A stretch of 64,000 nucleotides of DNA, taken from NCBI GenBank assembly GCA_025094145.1, contig JALLLS010000037.1, positions 62,001-126,000 on the forward strand, given 5' to 3'. The number at the start of each line of letters is the position of its first letter. Position 1 is the first letter of the stretch. Under the pieces are notes generated by a model that saw only the letters and a list, made by a program, of their open reading frames with translations, was not told the origin of the DNA and ran no database searches. Below, in pieces: positions 1 to 12,200 of the stretch. Made by a program: the position numbers and the translations under genes. This DNA comes from Spinellus fusiger (taxonomy: Eukaryota > Mucoromycota > Mucoromycetes > Mucorales > Phycomycetaceae).

Positions 1-1031
1 AAAGCCGATCCTTTCATGTGTCCATGTACTTAATATTGCCAACTGCCTGTCTCTATGAATAGGACTCCAAGTGGATCTAAATATATTTCTTGATATATTT
101 CCAGATATATTTCCAGATAGTTATATATAAATGTATATTTATAAGTGCCCTGATGTTATTTGGTTTATTTGTAGGGGCACCCCATGTGTCTACTTGCGAG
201 TGTGTGTTGTAGTGTCTGTTTGCCTCTCACTCACTCAATGATAGATACAATGATAGATACAATTATAATTATAGATACAATTACAATTACAATTATAGAT
301 ACAATTACAATTACAGTTACAAGTACAATTACAACTACAATTACAATTACAGTTACAGTTACAGTTACAATTACAATCACACTGTCCATGGATGTTTAAG
401 TTATGCACACCTACAATGGAGTCATATGGCCACAAGTCTATCTGCTGTTCTATCTGCATGTGTTGTTATGCACAGGTATGAAAACAAACAAACAAATTAA
501 TAAATAGACAAATAAGTAAATAAACTGATAAACTCAAGAAATAAGTAACTCAAAAGAGAGAAAAAAAGTTACAATTTACAAGTTACAAGTTATATGTTAT
601 CAAGTGAATAAGCAATTAAATTAGCATTGAGAGTGTGGGTTGTGCGCGTGCGCGTGCAAAATATATACTTGTGTACCGATTATATATTTATATCTTATCT
701 ATATATAAGTTCTAATTTGCAATGTTTCATCTCTTTCTTACTTTTTTTTCTTTTTTTTCTTTTTCTTCAGTGCACCCACATTAGGCACCTCTGTAGATAT
801 CTATAGACTCTCTACACACATCCACTACCTCTTGTTCTCTCTTCTCACCCTATTGTTTATTCAATTACCTTTTTCTTTTTCTCTTCAGTCCACCTACTTT
901 TATCACCAGCCAATTTATCTTCTCCAATAGAAAACAAAACAAAACAAAACAAAACAAAAAACTAACGAGAGAGAGAGTAAAACTATCTGTCTGTCTGTCT
1001 GTCTGTCTGTTTATCTCTTGCCCACGCAACC
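1..1031. repeat. Gene-poor stretch with microsatellite tracts
   Basis: No gene is supported here. Positions about 235-385 are a degenerate microsatellite built from GATACA and ATTACA units. Positions 480-600 are A/T-rich with AAACAAAT-type runs, and 940-1010 hold AAAAC and CTGT runs just upstream of the next gene. The open frames across 184-459 are products of the repeat and do not look like protein. Confidence 0.7.
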
Positions 1032-3362
1032 ATGACTGAAAAAGTGGCTTACAATCTATCACGTATTGCTCTTGCAAAGGCCATTAAAACCCCCGACGCA
1101 GGAGAAAGTGGAGAAGGATGGAATAAGAGTGTTATATTCCACCAGTCGCATATTCCCAACAAAATGAGAGACGCACTGCAGGGTCCTCAGCGACACTCCA
1201 TGGGTCCTCTTCCCAAGTCAACAGCAGTAACACCAGAATATCGATCTTCCACCCGCCAAGAAATAGCTGGAAATGAAGAGCGTAAATCAATGCGTGCCAA
1301 TAAAACAATGAGTCAGTTAATAGGAGAGTACCGTTCAGTGGACCCATCTTCCTCTGCGTATGGTAAGGCTCTGGATGGGAGTTGTGGGGTTTTTTCTCTT
1401 CTCTCTCTCTTTTCTTCTTGTACTGATGGTGAGAATGTCTATCTATTCTGTGTGTATTATTTAGCTGTGAACAATGGCGGTTATCCTACTCTTGCACCAC
1501 CAGCAACCTCTAATCCATACCAGGGGGCTACAAGAGACATGCGACACTTGGCTAGTGATGATGAAGACTATGAGGATTATGATGATGAAGATGATGAAGA
1601 TGATGAGGAGGAGGAGGAGGAAGAAGATATCATGAGAGAAACAAAAGAGATGAGAGAATTAAGAGAATTAAGAGAGACAAAAGAGACAAAAGAGACAAAA
1701 GAAAAGATACGAGAGAAAGAAGAAAAGTATGAATTGCCACCTATTAGATCATCCTTCAAGACTCCTCCACCCGCTACCATCGTACAACCCAATCCACTCC
1801 CCAAATCAGCGTTGAAAAAGACATCCATTACCCCACCAAAAGTAGAACAAAAGATACATTTACCAGAGCCTAGTGATGATGAGAGTGGAGATGAGTCAGA
1901 AGAAGATGAGTCAGAAGAAGAAGAGTCAGAAGAAGAGTCAGAAAGAGGAAGAAGTGTACGTCCTTACTCTACCAATGCAGATGAATTCAATGCAGCCCCA
2001 TCTTCTACAGTAAGACCGCTCCAGAGAGGCCCTAGTCTTCATCAACGCTCTCGGTCTACTGGTGACTTGAATACATTGTTGGAACCTGGCATGCTATCTC
2101 TTGATCCTCTTACCATAGAAGATCCCATCAGTGACTGGGGCATGACAGTTCTCGATGCTGCTAATAAAGTCACTCTGCCCCAGGAAGATGCTGTACTGTC
2201 ATCAGAAAGATACAACTCAGTCTATATGAACCCAGCTAAAGAGCGACGTTCTACCTTGGGTGATCTTGCTGTTGTGTACCATGAACAATTACGGCAGCAA
2301 CAGAAAATGCAGCACTCACAACTACAGCAGGCACAATACCAACAAGCTCAACTGCAACAAGCCCAAATGCAACAAGTCCAAATGCAGCAGGCACAATACC
2401 AACAAGCCCAACTGCAACAAGCTCAACTGCAGCAAGAACAATACCAACAGGCCCAACTGCAACAGGCCCAACTGCAGCAGGAACAATACCAACAGGCCCA
2501 ACTGCAGCAGGAACAGATTCAACAAGCACAATACCAACAAGTACAAATGCAGCAATACCAACATATTATGCAAATGCAACAACAGCATGTGCAACAGGTC
2601 CAGGCACAGGCACGAGAACAACAGCTCTTATTACAAAAGCCCTTTTATGCCGGAGCAGCACGCAATCGCAGTAGTGCCCATCTCAGTATCTCTGGCATGG
2701 ATCTTTTATTACAGAGAGAACAGGACAAGGCAGAATTGGCGCGTAGACCTAAACGCATCAACCCTTCCCATGCACCTGTAGAAGGCATGCTGGCTAAATT
2801 ACCTGAACCAGGACTCCATAACATTAGTTTCCAGAATCCAAATGTACGATTAGGGCCATTACGCACGAGTAGCAGTGAGCATATTGGTCATCCACACCCA
2901 AGAAGCGAGTTCATGGCGCCTTCTCTCTATCCAAAGAGCGAGTTCATGGCGCCTTCTCTCTATCCAAAGAGCGAACACATGGCGCCTTCTCTCTATCCAA
3001 AGAGCGAACACATGCTTTCCCAACAGCACCAACGCACCCACACGCCTGTATCTTCTGGCTACGAACACACCAGTCCAGGCAAGGGTCATCGTATGAAAAA
3101 GACAGATGCACGCAGAAGAGCAGAGATCTTACGAAATGAACCCACTGTCGCCCCTCGACCCAGTGTCAGTGCTTCGACGCCTCTCCACCCAGCACCCATG
3201 ACAGGAGTTGGTGGTGGTAGTGGACAGAGTTTCTACCAATTACCCGTACAGAATTCTACTGGGATGGTGTCTAGTAAAAGCCTCGGAGTGAGTTCTCGGC
3301 CTCTGAGTATGATGACGATGGGATTACAAAACAACGGTCCTTGGGGACATCCAATGTCATGA
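1032..3362 (+). CDS. Hypothetical low-complexity (disordered) protein, two exons
   Basis: Unrecognised protein. The whole region is one open frame, but 1363-1464 has GTAAGG/TTAG borders, is a multiple of three and reads as T-rich non-protein sequence. I therefore split it as exons 1032-1362 and 1465-3362 (about 742 residues). From the N-terminus the protein shows a basic segment, a strongly acidic Asp/Glu block (about 1555-1630), a Glu/Lys/Arg-rich coiled stretch (1630-1730), a second Ser/Glu acidic block (1870-1950), a more ordinary conserved-looking block around GDLNTLLEPGMLSLDPLT, a long Gln-rich tract of QAQ/QEQ units (2285-2630), and 11-residue tandem repeats of the type SEFMAPSLYPK (2907-3013). 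There is no signal peptide or membrane segment. The composition suggests a scaffold or regulatory protein, but no function can be assigned. The start is the first ATG after a CT-rich leader. Confidence 0.75.
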   Translation: MTEKVAYNLSRIALAKAIKTPDAGESGEGWNKSVIFHQSHIPNKMRDALQGPQRHSMGPLPKSTAVTPEYRSSTRQEIAGNEERKSMRANKTMSQLIGEYRSVDPSSSAYGKALDGSCGVFSLLSLFSSCTDGENVYLFCVYYLAVNNGGYPTLAPPATSNPYQGATRDMRHLASDDEDYEDYDDEDDEDDEEEEEEEDIMRETKEMRELRELRETKETKETKEKIREKEEKYELPPIRSSFKTPPPATIVQPNPLPKSALKKTSITPPKVEQKIHLPEPSDDESGDESEEDESEEEESEEESERGRSVRPYSTNADEFNAAPSSTVRPLQRGPSLHQRSRSTGDLNTLLEPGMLSLDPLTIEDPISDWGMTVLDAANKVTLPQEDAVLSSERYNSVYMNPAKERRSTLGDLAVVYHEQLRQQQKMQHSQLQQAQYQQAQLQQAQMQQVQMQQAQYQQAQLQQAQLQQEQYQQAQLQQAQLQQEQYQQAQLQQEQIQQAQYQQVQMQQYQHIMQMQQQHVQQVQAQAREQQLLLQKPFYAGAARNRSSAHLSISGMDLLLQREQDKAELARRPKRINPSHAPVEGMLAKLPEPGLHNISFQNPNVRLGPLRTSSSEHIGHPHPRSEFMAPSLYPKSEFMAPSLYPKSEHMAPSLYPKSEHMLSQQHQRTHTPVSSGYEHTSPGKGHRMKKTDARRRAEILRNEPTVAPRPSVSASTPLHPAPMTGVGGGSGQSFYQLPVQNSTGMVSSKSLGVSSRPLSMMTMGLQNNGPWGHPMS
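2907..3013 (+). repeat. 33-bp coding tandem repeat
   Basis: A 33-bp unit encoding an 11-residue Ser-Glu-(Phe/His)-Met-Ala-Pro-Ser-Leu-Tyr-Pro-Lys repeat is present in three full copies plus a partial fourth inside the hypothetical gene. The copies are nearly identical at nucleotide level, which points to recent in-frame expansion. Confidence 0.9.
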
Positions 3363-3761
3363 TCCTACACCTAGCATTGAAGCGTCCTTGCGAGAATTCT
3401 ATTCTATTCTACTCTATTCTTTCTTTCTTTCTCTCTTTTCATTCCGTCTTGTTTTCTTCTTTCTCATATGCACTTTTTTTTTTGGATTTCATTGGATACT
3501 TTCTTTTCTTATTTTTTTAATAGACGAACCCAAATGTGCACTCATTCTTCACCCTCAAATGATGCCTTTTTTTAATCTTTTTTTTTTACCCTTTTTCCTT
3601 AATGAATTGCTTCTATTAAAAATGAACAGATCATAAAGTTAAAGAAAAAGAAAAGGAGGTGACGCTGATCAGGGGAAGATAGATACTTTTCTATAAGACA
3701 GTAAGGGAAGGTCTCTTTCCAAGGCATAAATAAAGAGTCACTTTCTATTTCTCATTCATTC
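3363..3761. other. Intergenic, T-rich; no gene seen
   Basis: This is the spacer between two genes on the same strand. It is dominated by T and CT runs (3400-3600) that fit the 3' flank of the upstream gene and the leader of GUP1. No coding signal is convincing. Confidence 0.6.
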
Positions 3762-6419
3762 ATGACAACGGACTTTCCTACCAAGGCTACTTCCCCTGGA
3801 AACAGTAGAGAGAAGCACAAAGAAATACCACTGCATACAACCACCACCCACAACAACACAGCAACAGCACCCACGACCGCCATAGAAAAGGACCTTCTCA
3901 TGACGATGCCTACACCTAACAAAGGTCATGAGAGAGTTGCACAGTGTCCTTTGGCACTATGGAATACAAAGGGTAAACATGGAGTCCAAGTATGAGATGA
4001 GACTGTCTGCTTGTCTTGTTTATTCTCTCTCTCAATAATGAATGAATGAATGGAGAGCTCTTTACTGATATCTTCTCTGTATTTCCATCTCCAACCATCT
4101 ATCTATCTATTTATTTATCTATCTATCTATTTATCAATCCATATCCATATCCATATCTATATCTATATCTATATATCTATGTGCGTGTGTGTGTTTCTGT
4201 TTATAAATCTTCTTTCTCTATTTGCATCAATGTGTGGATCTTTCTGCCTTAAGAGTTCTACCTTTACTATCTTGCTTTTGCTTCGGTGGTGCCTTATATG
4301 TTCTATACCACGTATCGTCTGGGAAGAGGTGATCTTATTTCTCTATTGATTTTCTCTTAATGAATTGACATTAAGCTGATAGGTGGATATGTGTTTATAA
4401 ATAGAGGACGCGCCAAACTATCCAATGTATTCATCCATGCTTTCTGAGGGATGGATGTTTGGACGTAAACTGGTAGGTACATTCTCCTAGGCACCACTGT
4501 ATACATACATACACACATAGAATAGATTGTAATCCATACCCCCTCTTTCTTTATGCACAATGAATGGCTGTCTAGGATAATACAGATGATCAGTATGCCC
4601 AGTTCCGCCAGCATCTTCCTATCCTCTCATTGCTCGTATTTGTGTATCTCTGTGCAAGTCAATTGTGGAGTCACTATGCAGGCACCCAAATCTCCCGCCG
4701 TCTCCGCTTCTCACTCACTGCTTCTCTAGTAGCCATCACTATCTTCCATGGCACAAGTATTCTCAAGATCCTTGCTATTATCTCCACAAGCTATGCCATT
4801 GGAAAGTGCACAGGAGGTTCTCGATGGAATCCTGTCCTGACATGGGGATTCAATCTGTTGGCTCTGTTTATGAATGAATGGTACAAAGGATACTCTTTTG
4901 CTTCTCTGGAAAGTCGTCTGGCATGGATGGTAATAACTCAATTCACCCAATCACAACAACAACAACATTGTCTTTTTACAGTCTACATCTTATATTTAGG
5001 ATGCGTATGGAGGCGTACAATCAAGATGGCATGTTCTATTCAATTTACCATGTTGCGTCTTATTTCTTTCAATATGGACTATTACTGGCAATTCCAGAAA
5101 TCCCGTGTAGAGTATGAGGTAGAAGAAGAATTATTTTGTTTGATTAGGCACCTAAAAACTCACTTTATGAATAGAAAAAGGAAGATTTACCATTGCATCC
5201 ACTTTCTGACAAGGAACGTGTCACTCTTCCCTGCCATGTCAGTGAATACAATTATATGTATTTCTTAGCCTACGTTCTTTATACTCCTCTCTATCTGTGT
5301 GGTCCTATTATTACCTTTAACGACTTTATTTCTCAAGTAAGTGTGGTTCAATGTGTCCTACCAACACAGTGTAGCATGGAAAACTAAACTAAACTACATA
5401 ATGATGGTGGGACAGATACGCGAGCCTTCTCACTATCTCTCTCGTCGCTCCACCTTCCTTTACACCCTTCGCTTGGTAGGTGTCATTCTTATTATGGAAT
5501 GGATACTCCACCATCTCTATGTTGTGGCCATTAGTAAATCACAGGCATGGGTGGGCAACTCTCCTCTTGAGTTGAGTATGATCGGCTACTTCAACCTCAC
5601 TATCATATGGATGAAACTCTTAATCCCTTGGCGCTTCTTTCGTCTCTGGGCCATGGCGGATGGTATTTGGACAGGTGAAAACATGGTCCGCTGTATGAGC
5701 AATAACTTTTCTGCTCAACGGTTCTGGAAGAGCTGGCATCGTACCTTTAATCGGTGGACTGTTCGGTAAGTCTTTACAAAAGAAAAAGAAAAAGAAAAAA
5801 AGTATTGTTTTTCTTATAGGTGAATGAATCAATATAGGTACATCTATATTCCCTTGGGTGGTTCAAAATACATGGCTTTCAATATGTGGATTGTTTTCAC
5901 TTTTGTGGCTCTGTGGCATGATATTAAGCTCAACTTACTCGCATGGGGATGGTTGATTTGTATCTTCTTGGCACCTGAATTGTTGGCTACTTACTTTTTC
6001 AGTTATAAAACAGTAAGTTCGCAAGAAAAAAGCTTGTCAATGTGTGAATGAACTAAACAGTATTTGATCTTCTTTAAAGTTTGGACAAAAGCCTTATTAT
6101 CGCTTTGTGTGTGGTGTTGGAGCTGTGGCCAATATTATAATGATGATGATTGCCAATCTTGTTGGTTTCTGTTTAGGACTGGAGGGTATGAAACACATGA
6201 TATTGGAAATATTTGGCACTGTTCAAGGTATAATAGTCATCATAGTCATCATAATACAATAAGCCATAGGACAAGGGTGAAGTTTCTTATTTACATTTCT
6301 CTTGTGCAGGACTCATCTACCTTGTGTCAGCTTCTGTCTGTATTTTCATTTGCTCACAAATTCAGTTTGAAATCAGAGAAGAAGAAAAACGTAAAGGGAA
6401 CTCTCAATGGATAATGTAG
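3762..6419 (+). CDS. GUP1: GUP1-type MBOAT O-acyltransferase, ten exons, apparent frameshift in exon 5
   Basis: This is a multi-pass ER membrane acyltransferase of the MBOAT family. Yeast Gup1 remodels GPI-anchor lipids. Exons by phase and family motifs: 3762-3972, 4254-4328, 4405-4472, 4576-4929, 5000-5118, 5175-5336, 5416-5765, 5838-6012, 6080-6227, 6310-6419, giving about 590 residues. Diagnostic blocks are [14 protein letters not shown] at the first splice, [58 protein letters not shown] followed by [22 protein letters not shown] with the likely catalytic His, and the C-terminal [10 protein letters not shown]. Exon 5 is 119 nt between two phase-0 boundaries. It starts in the family frame (SRWHVLFN) and finishes in another ([15 protein letters not shown]), so one base is missing near the TTT at about 5045. 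This is either a sequence error or a real lesion. The N-terminal exons are less certain than the rest. Confidence 0.9.
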
Positions 6420-6814
6420 ACAGGAAAATAAGCTATAATTTATATGGAAAGATTAAGCCTTTTCTTTCTAATATTGCAATAAAATAATTCTCTATTCAAG
6501 TCTTTTCTTGGAGGTGATGGTCAAATAGATGCTTTCTATCTTATATTATATCCTTATGACCTTACCACCTTATAAAGAATAAATAGATATGATAGTTAAC
6601 AGTTTATTATTAAATTAAAATAATTGACATTAGGCAGTATTTCTCTCAGTACACATGACAGTTTTTAATCTCTGCTCCATGTTGACATTGATACTGTCGA
6701 TTACTTCTAACCTCTAAATAGTGTACATTTGATTTGCAAATGAACGAATGGAGATGTATTTTAATACCATTTCATAGTATCGAGAATCATGAAGAGTAGG
6801 TGATAATCATACTA
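6420..6814. other. Intergenic, AT-rich; no gene seen
   Basis: Downstream flank of GUP1. An AATAAA-like signal lies near 6478 (AATAAAATAA), consistent with 3' end formation for GUP1. Nothing else is supported up to the LINE tail. Confidence 0.5.
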
Positions 6815-8515
6815 AAGTTCAAAGTGTTTTTTATTTTATTTTTGGGTGTTTGGTTGCTATTCGCGCATTGGGCATATTAGCCACCCTATGAGAGCTTTTG
6901 AAAAATTAAGAATAAGCATAGAAACACTTCAAATACAAAAGTGAAAAAATAATAATGCAAATGAATGGGAAACAGAAGGACAAGAGAAATACAAAACATC
7001 AAATGAGGGGAGAATAGTGAAGAAAGATAAGAGATGACAGTAAATGAGAATTATGAATAGATATTCAAAAGGCCATAAAGTCAGCAAGGAAACCAGGACA
7101 CCAAAAAGATAACCGTCGTCCTGTGGCGATTCGAAATCCAACGAGAGATACTTGGAGCAACTCGGACAATCCTGAAAATAAATACAGCAACTACACTAGC
7201 AGCTTCTGGCTTTGCTAAACAGGTTAAGAATGGGTGGTAGAGGAGAGATCGGAGGAGAAGTGAGGATACAGCGTCTGTTGCTGCAGGAGTCTTTGCACTC
7301 TATGGCGGCGTTGGCGTTCCCGCTCAACACACCCATCAGCAGCCTCAATGAGCAAGCTACCAGCTGATGGCTCTACCTTAAAGTCTCGAGTAGACGTGGC
7401 TCGATCAATGGCTTGCAGCAGTATTAACAAACTGGGCCAAAGATCTCGTCATTTAACAAAAGATTTAACCGTGCGCGGCAGAAGATTTAGACAATAGTCA
7501 ATTGGATGAACGTCTTGTGGTGGTGCAGGAACTAAGAAGAACAAGAACGTGGAGCGTTCATGGTCAACGAATGTGTAAGTGAGAAAGTGGTCCCGATTGG
7601 CAGATGGGTGGCCACATTGGCAAGGAACTGAAGGTGTTGGTGGTAACCAAGCAATCCTCCATTTTAGTAGACGATGTATTTCTTTGCGCGTGCACGGTAG
7701 TAGAAGAATTGGATCTCAAACAGGTCTATAGAGTCCACGGGCTACTGTCACCAGCGGATTCTTGCCACGTACTAGACTAGTCATTTCACTTTGAAGACGT
7801 TCAAGATAAGCTACTTTTAATGGATATTTAGGAGGGTTGTGAGCCCGTCCTATTCTTTGAGCATTTTGCCAGAGTACATTGCCACGTAGCTTAATCCATC
7901 TGGCTTTACTCTGGGGTACTTCAAGCTGCGGGACAAGGCACCAGAGGAAGGTGTCTTCAGGAAGGGTAGCTGCGCGCTCAACAAATTTGGCTTGCAGATA
8001 AAGAAAACAGGAGTATATGTTAGGGAGGGCAGCTAATTGGGCAACCTGGATCGTTCCAAACCTAGCAGTAGCTGATTTAGCAATACAAAGTCTCAGACAA
8101 GCAGACTGACAGATTTGTAGTGGGTAGATGCCTAGTCTATTGACATTACAAATAGCCAACCCATACTCAAGAATAGGCCGAACAAAAACAGTATACGCTC
8201 TTAGGGCTGCTGTAATCCCAAGGCCATACATGTTTACACCCATTCCTCTCAGCTTTTGCATTACTGCAATTGCCTTGACTTGTGAGTTTGAAAAAAGTGC
8301 GTCTTGGTTAATACCTTGACATGAAAAGGGGATACCAAGGTACTTGAAAGTACCACAGGCTGGAAGCTCGTTGCCATAGAGATAAGACGGCACATTGGCT
8401 GGGGCATTGAGTACTTTACATTTTAAGGGACTCCATTTGTAGCCAAGGATGATCATACTAAAGTGACTCTCAACAAGTAACCAGAAGTTTTCAAATCCTA
8501 GGAAGTCTTTATATT
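6815..8515 (-). mobile_element. 5'-truncated non-LTR retrotransposon (LINE), pseudogenic
   Basis: The frame from 8456 down to 7227 encodes the C-terminal part of a LINE reverse transcriptase protein. It has the post-RT block FKYLGIPF, the thumb-like segment VFVRPILEYGLAICN, and then a Cys/His zinc motif (CQCGHPSANRDH) near 7600. Two in-frame stops interrupt it, at about 7716 (TGA) and just before RDLWPSLLILLQ. The catalytic YADD region and everything upstream is missing, cut off where a Tc1 relic begins near 8515. The 3' tail includes a conserved GGTGGCTAATATGCCCAATG-like block and an A-rich end near 6830. Related 3' copies lie at 39.64-40.46 kb, 58.02-58.51 kb and 59.90-60.02 kb. Dead copy. 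Confidence 0.85.
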
Positions 8516-9225
8516 GAAAATAATAGCCACTATTTTTTTCATAACACTTCTTTTTTTATAATGTCTGACTCAGCCAAAGAATGTCCTAGAAACAAGGAAG
8601 TTTGGAGGTGGTGGAGTGATAGTATAGGTCGTTATAGTAAGGAGGGTGTTAGAAGATGGGTTGTAGTGGAGAGTAGGATAAACTCCAACAGGTACATTGA
8701 TGTCTTGGGAGAAATCTACTGTCATATATTTAAGTGATGCTCTCTCTTCTAAACTTTTTAGTCAGTTACAGCTTACAGGAGATCAATACTAGACCTCATA
8801 AGATCAAGGCAACTCAATTAGAGAGTAGTTAATGGTATAATAATGACTCTTTAATGGCCCTTACATAATCCCAATCTCAATACAACTGAGTATCTATGGG
8901 TCCACCTCAAGAAGGTTATTGGGAATTAAATAAGGTATACCACCAATGAGAAGTTGGAGACTGTCATTGATGCTGGAATGGTGCAAAATATCGAAAGAAG
9001 TGATAGATCATCTCATTGCCAGCATAGGGCCGGAGATACCAGGCTGTGATAGATGTCATTCACTGATAGTGGCTACTAAGCAACCTTACAATAAAAACCA
9101 CTGGTGTATTACCAACATTACTATCTTTATTTATTCAAGGTTGTATGTATTTAGCTAATGAATTCATAAAGCTAAAACACTATTAAGATAAATTATATTT
9201 AAAATGGAAATCTACATTTGAATTC
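8515..9225 (+). mobile_element. Tc1/mariner relic (family a), internally deleted
   Basis: The element starts with the leader shared with the 43-kb and 56-kb copies (ATAACA...TTATAATGTCTGACTC near 8560). It then jumps straight to the mid-transposase segment equivalent to NVLEMRKFGGGGVMVWG and runs to the family's 3' end (AAAACCACTGGTG, then the ATTCAAGG and GCTAATGAATTCAT blocks, about 9090-9170). Roughly 0.55 kb of transposase, including the first catalytic Asp region, is lost. Several stops interrupt what remains. Non-functional. Confidence 0.8.
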
Positions 9226-12200
9226 ATCCTATTACTTCTTACCGCTCACTTTGTAAACAGTTAGCGAGTGGTAATATTTCTCTCTTATCCTCTTGTAACT
9301 AATGACAAGCCGGGAAAAGAAAAGGCTGCATAAAAAAGAAAGGAGTATATAAAGAACTGGTGTTGAATTACAGAGAACACTACTTTCGATAGTGTTCATA
9401 CAATTCAATAGACATGAAGTATGCTCATCAAGAAGAGTAGAAGATATATATGTGGGGATTCTCTTTCTGAATCTAGTGTAGAGATGATTCGCAACTTGTT
9501 TGATTTGTATGCTACAGACTACAAGTTTTATTTATTTATTTTCAAAAAGATCTAGACTACAACTTCAAGGCTAATCCTTTGAAGCATTTAGAAGCGTACT
9601 ACAGACTTTCAAAATAGGTGCCTGGAGCTTCAAGGCAAGTTTTTCAGCTGCTTTTCTTTGAGAAGAACGTTCATACCAAAAGAAATAAGTAATTTTTCTG
9701 TACAGTTATCGCTGAACTATACAAAGTAAGGTGAGTAGTAAGAATTCTATTACTTTTTGCTACTCACTTTAGGAATAAAAATAGTTTTATTGTTGGAGTG
9801 GTTTAGCATCGAGTGTATTTTATTTCTGACATGCATCACAGTCTGATATCTCTATCCTGTATTATTAATGAAATGATCGGTAAAGTCTTTGAGTTATTAT
9901 CCTTCAACCCAGCACTAGAACGGCTTTCCATTGCTGGTAATTAACTTTAGATCAATACATCTTCATGGTATGTACCTATTTCTAGGAACTAACAGTAATC
10001 CCACAACCCACAAGTTTCCACTATCTTTCTCACCAATACGTCTATTTTTTTTCTGCTCTTTGGTGAAACTTTTAAAAAGATAGTCTCATGATAATGCTAA
10101 AGTGTATTATTTACATTGAAGTTATGCCATGTCTTACAAAAAATGTCAATATGGGATCTACTGTTTACAATAAACCTATGTGCACGACGTCCGATTTTAA
10201 AAGAAAAAATAGTGCTGTATAACTTTTAAACTTGATATATAAAAAATTACTTTAACAAATCTACTAGAGTTAATAGATATGAAAGGTATAAGAAAAACTA
10301 ACAATGGAAAAGTGTAATAACAACCATAGGTGCACATTTACTTACTAATAGAACATCCCTGAGTTTGAAGCACTTAACTACTGTGAATAGATCACTTTAT
10401 ACTTGGTGTGTCTCTGTCCTCAGGATTGTTTAGTTCTCTAAGAACATATCTCTTTTGATTTCTAATCAACACATAAAAACATCTATTCTTTTGGCATGTT
10501 GTGTCCTCTTGATAATACTCCTTTCTTGCTAAAGTCTTATTCTATAGGTTCACGCACTTGTATCCACTGATATCTTTACTCACCCAAGATCATTTCATGT
10601 TCTTTCCAGTTTTCTTTGTTCCTATTTTTCTGTGCATTTGAGGCTTTTCTTTTCTTTTCTTTACATAAATATTTATATGTATATCCCCCTTTTTATTATT
10701 ATTTATTTATTTATTCACGAGATGGCCAGAAAACCCAATACTTGGATGACACACTGTACCCACACATAAAATAACCCTTTCTTTAGTCTTAAAAGAATCG
10801 TGCAAAAGAGAAGAAAAAGAGGGGCGTAAAAATAAGGAACTTGGGATTTCTCATAACACTTTATTATTATTAATATTAATAATAATACAGTGGCTCCATG
10901 TAGGAAATAAGTAGCATCCAGAAAGAAATTATCTTGCAGATTATAACCTTAAACCCTTCAACAAAGTAGAAATTTTAGATGAGTCTTGATGTATGAATAG
11001 AGTTTATTTTCTTTTTGTTTTCAGCCTCTATTCAAGTACAAGCCATCATTTCACTCTGTGATGGTTAGTAATAGATTTTTTTTTAAAAAAAATAAACAGA
11101 TAAATCAATATCATCTCAAAGAGAAGCATAACAATACTACTACTACTAGTAGTATTAGTGTCATCATAATAGGTCTTCTTGCATTATTTTATGCGAGGAG
11201 TGATCAAAAAACATGTAACATCCTTCTTCTTATTGTTACATACCCCAGTATTTATTTTTATTGACCAGTTACACACCTAAAGATCTTTAGGTGTGTAGCA
11301 GTAAATACCTCAAGTATCAACCATTTGCCTCTCCTTTTAACTCATAACTCTTTATTTTGCTCATCTTCTATCTTCTATAACCAACATAATAAATATCCAC
11401 CAGGCCTAAAAACTTGGTTAATTTCATAGATTAGTATCTCTTTTTTATCCTTATTATTTATTCAAGCTATGTGTAAGAGATAGATGAATAATAACAATAG
11501 GGTCTGATGACAAAAAAGAAAGAGCACTGAGATAATAAACAAACCTTTGACTCTTGAGGTATTTTATGGTGCTATCTTGCTATTGGTATGAATACAAGTT
11601 TCAGATATAAATTCCTTTGGTGATGATAATAGTAGTGCCAATACCACTTAGTTTATACTGATTGTTTCAAAATAATGAATCAAGACATGTCTTTTATTTT
11701 GTCAATATTTTCTGTCTCTTTTTGTTTATGTTTCATTCTAGAAACAATAAAAAGAAATAGGACAGATGATTGATCTTAATCTCAATGTTTATATACCTGC
11801 AATAATAATAATATAAGTTTAGATTGGTCTTCTATCTACAACAAAAGGGTATATATCAACTTCTATTATATCCCTTATTGACTCGGATTTATGCAGTCCT
11901 GCTTCATCTTGAGATCACTTTCAAGCAAAAGAAATAGAAAAAAGAAGAAAAAGAAATGCCTATTATTGCAGAGCTTAAGTGATCTGATAGATGCATAGCC
12001 AGTCTCCGATGTATTTCATATGCATGATAATATGCGTTTCTATAACACGTGTTTTTATATTAAAACTGTTGTACTTCTCTCGGCTTCATGTGATCTTTAC
12101 GGACAGCGAGTAGATCAAAGAGGTAAGTATGTGAAAAGCAACAAGTGGATAGAGAAAGATAAGCCCAGATGCTTATTGTTGCAGAAATCATAGTACGCTA

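Noticed and set aside
184..459. Open frames rich in Thr/Ile or Cys/Asn on both strands
   Set aside because: They are translations of a GATACA/ATTACA microsatellite, with no complex sequence.
7125..7145. GATTCGAAATC resembling a tRNA T-loop box
   Set aside because: It is part of the LINE tail (also at 58,318), with no acceptor or anticodon arm around it.
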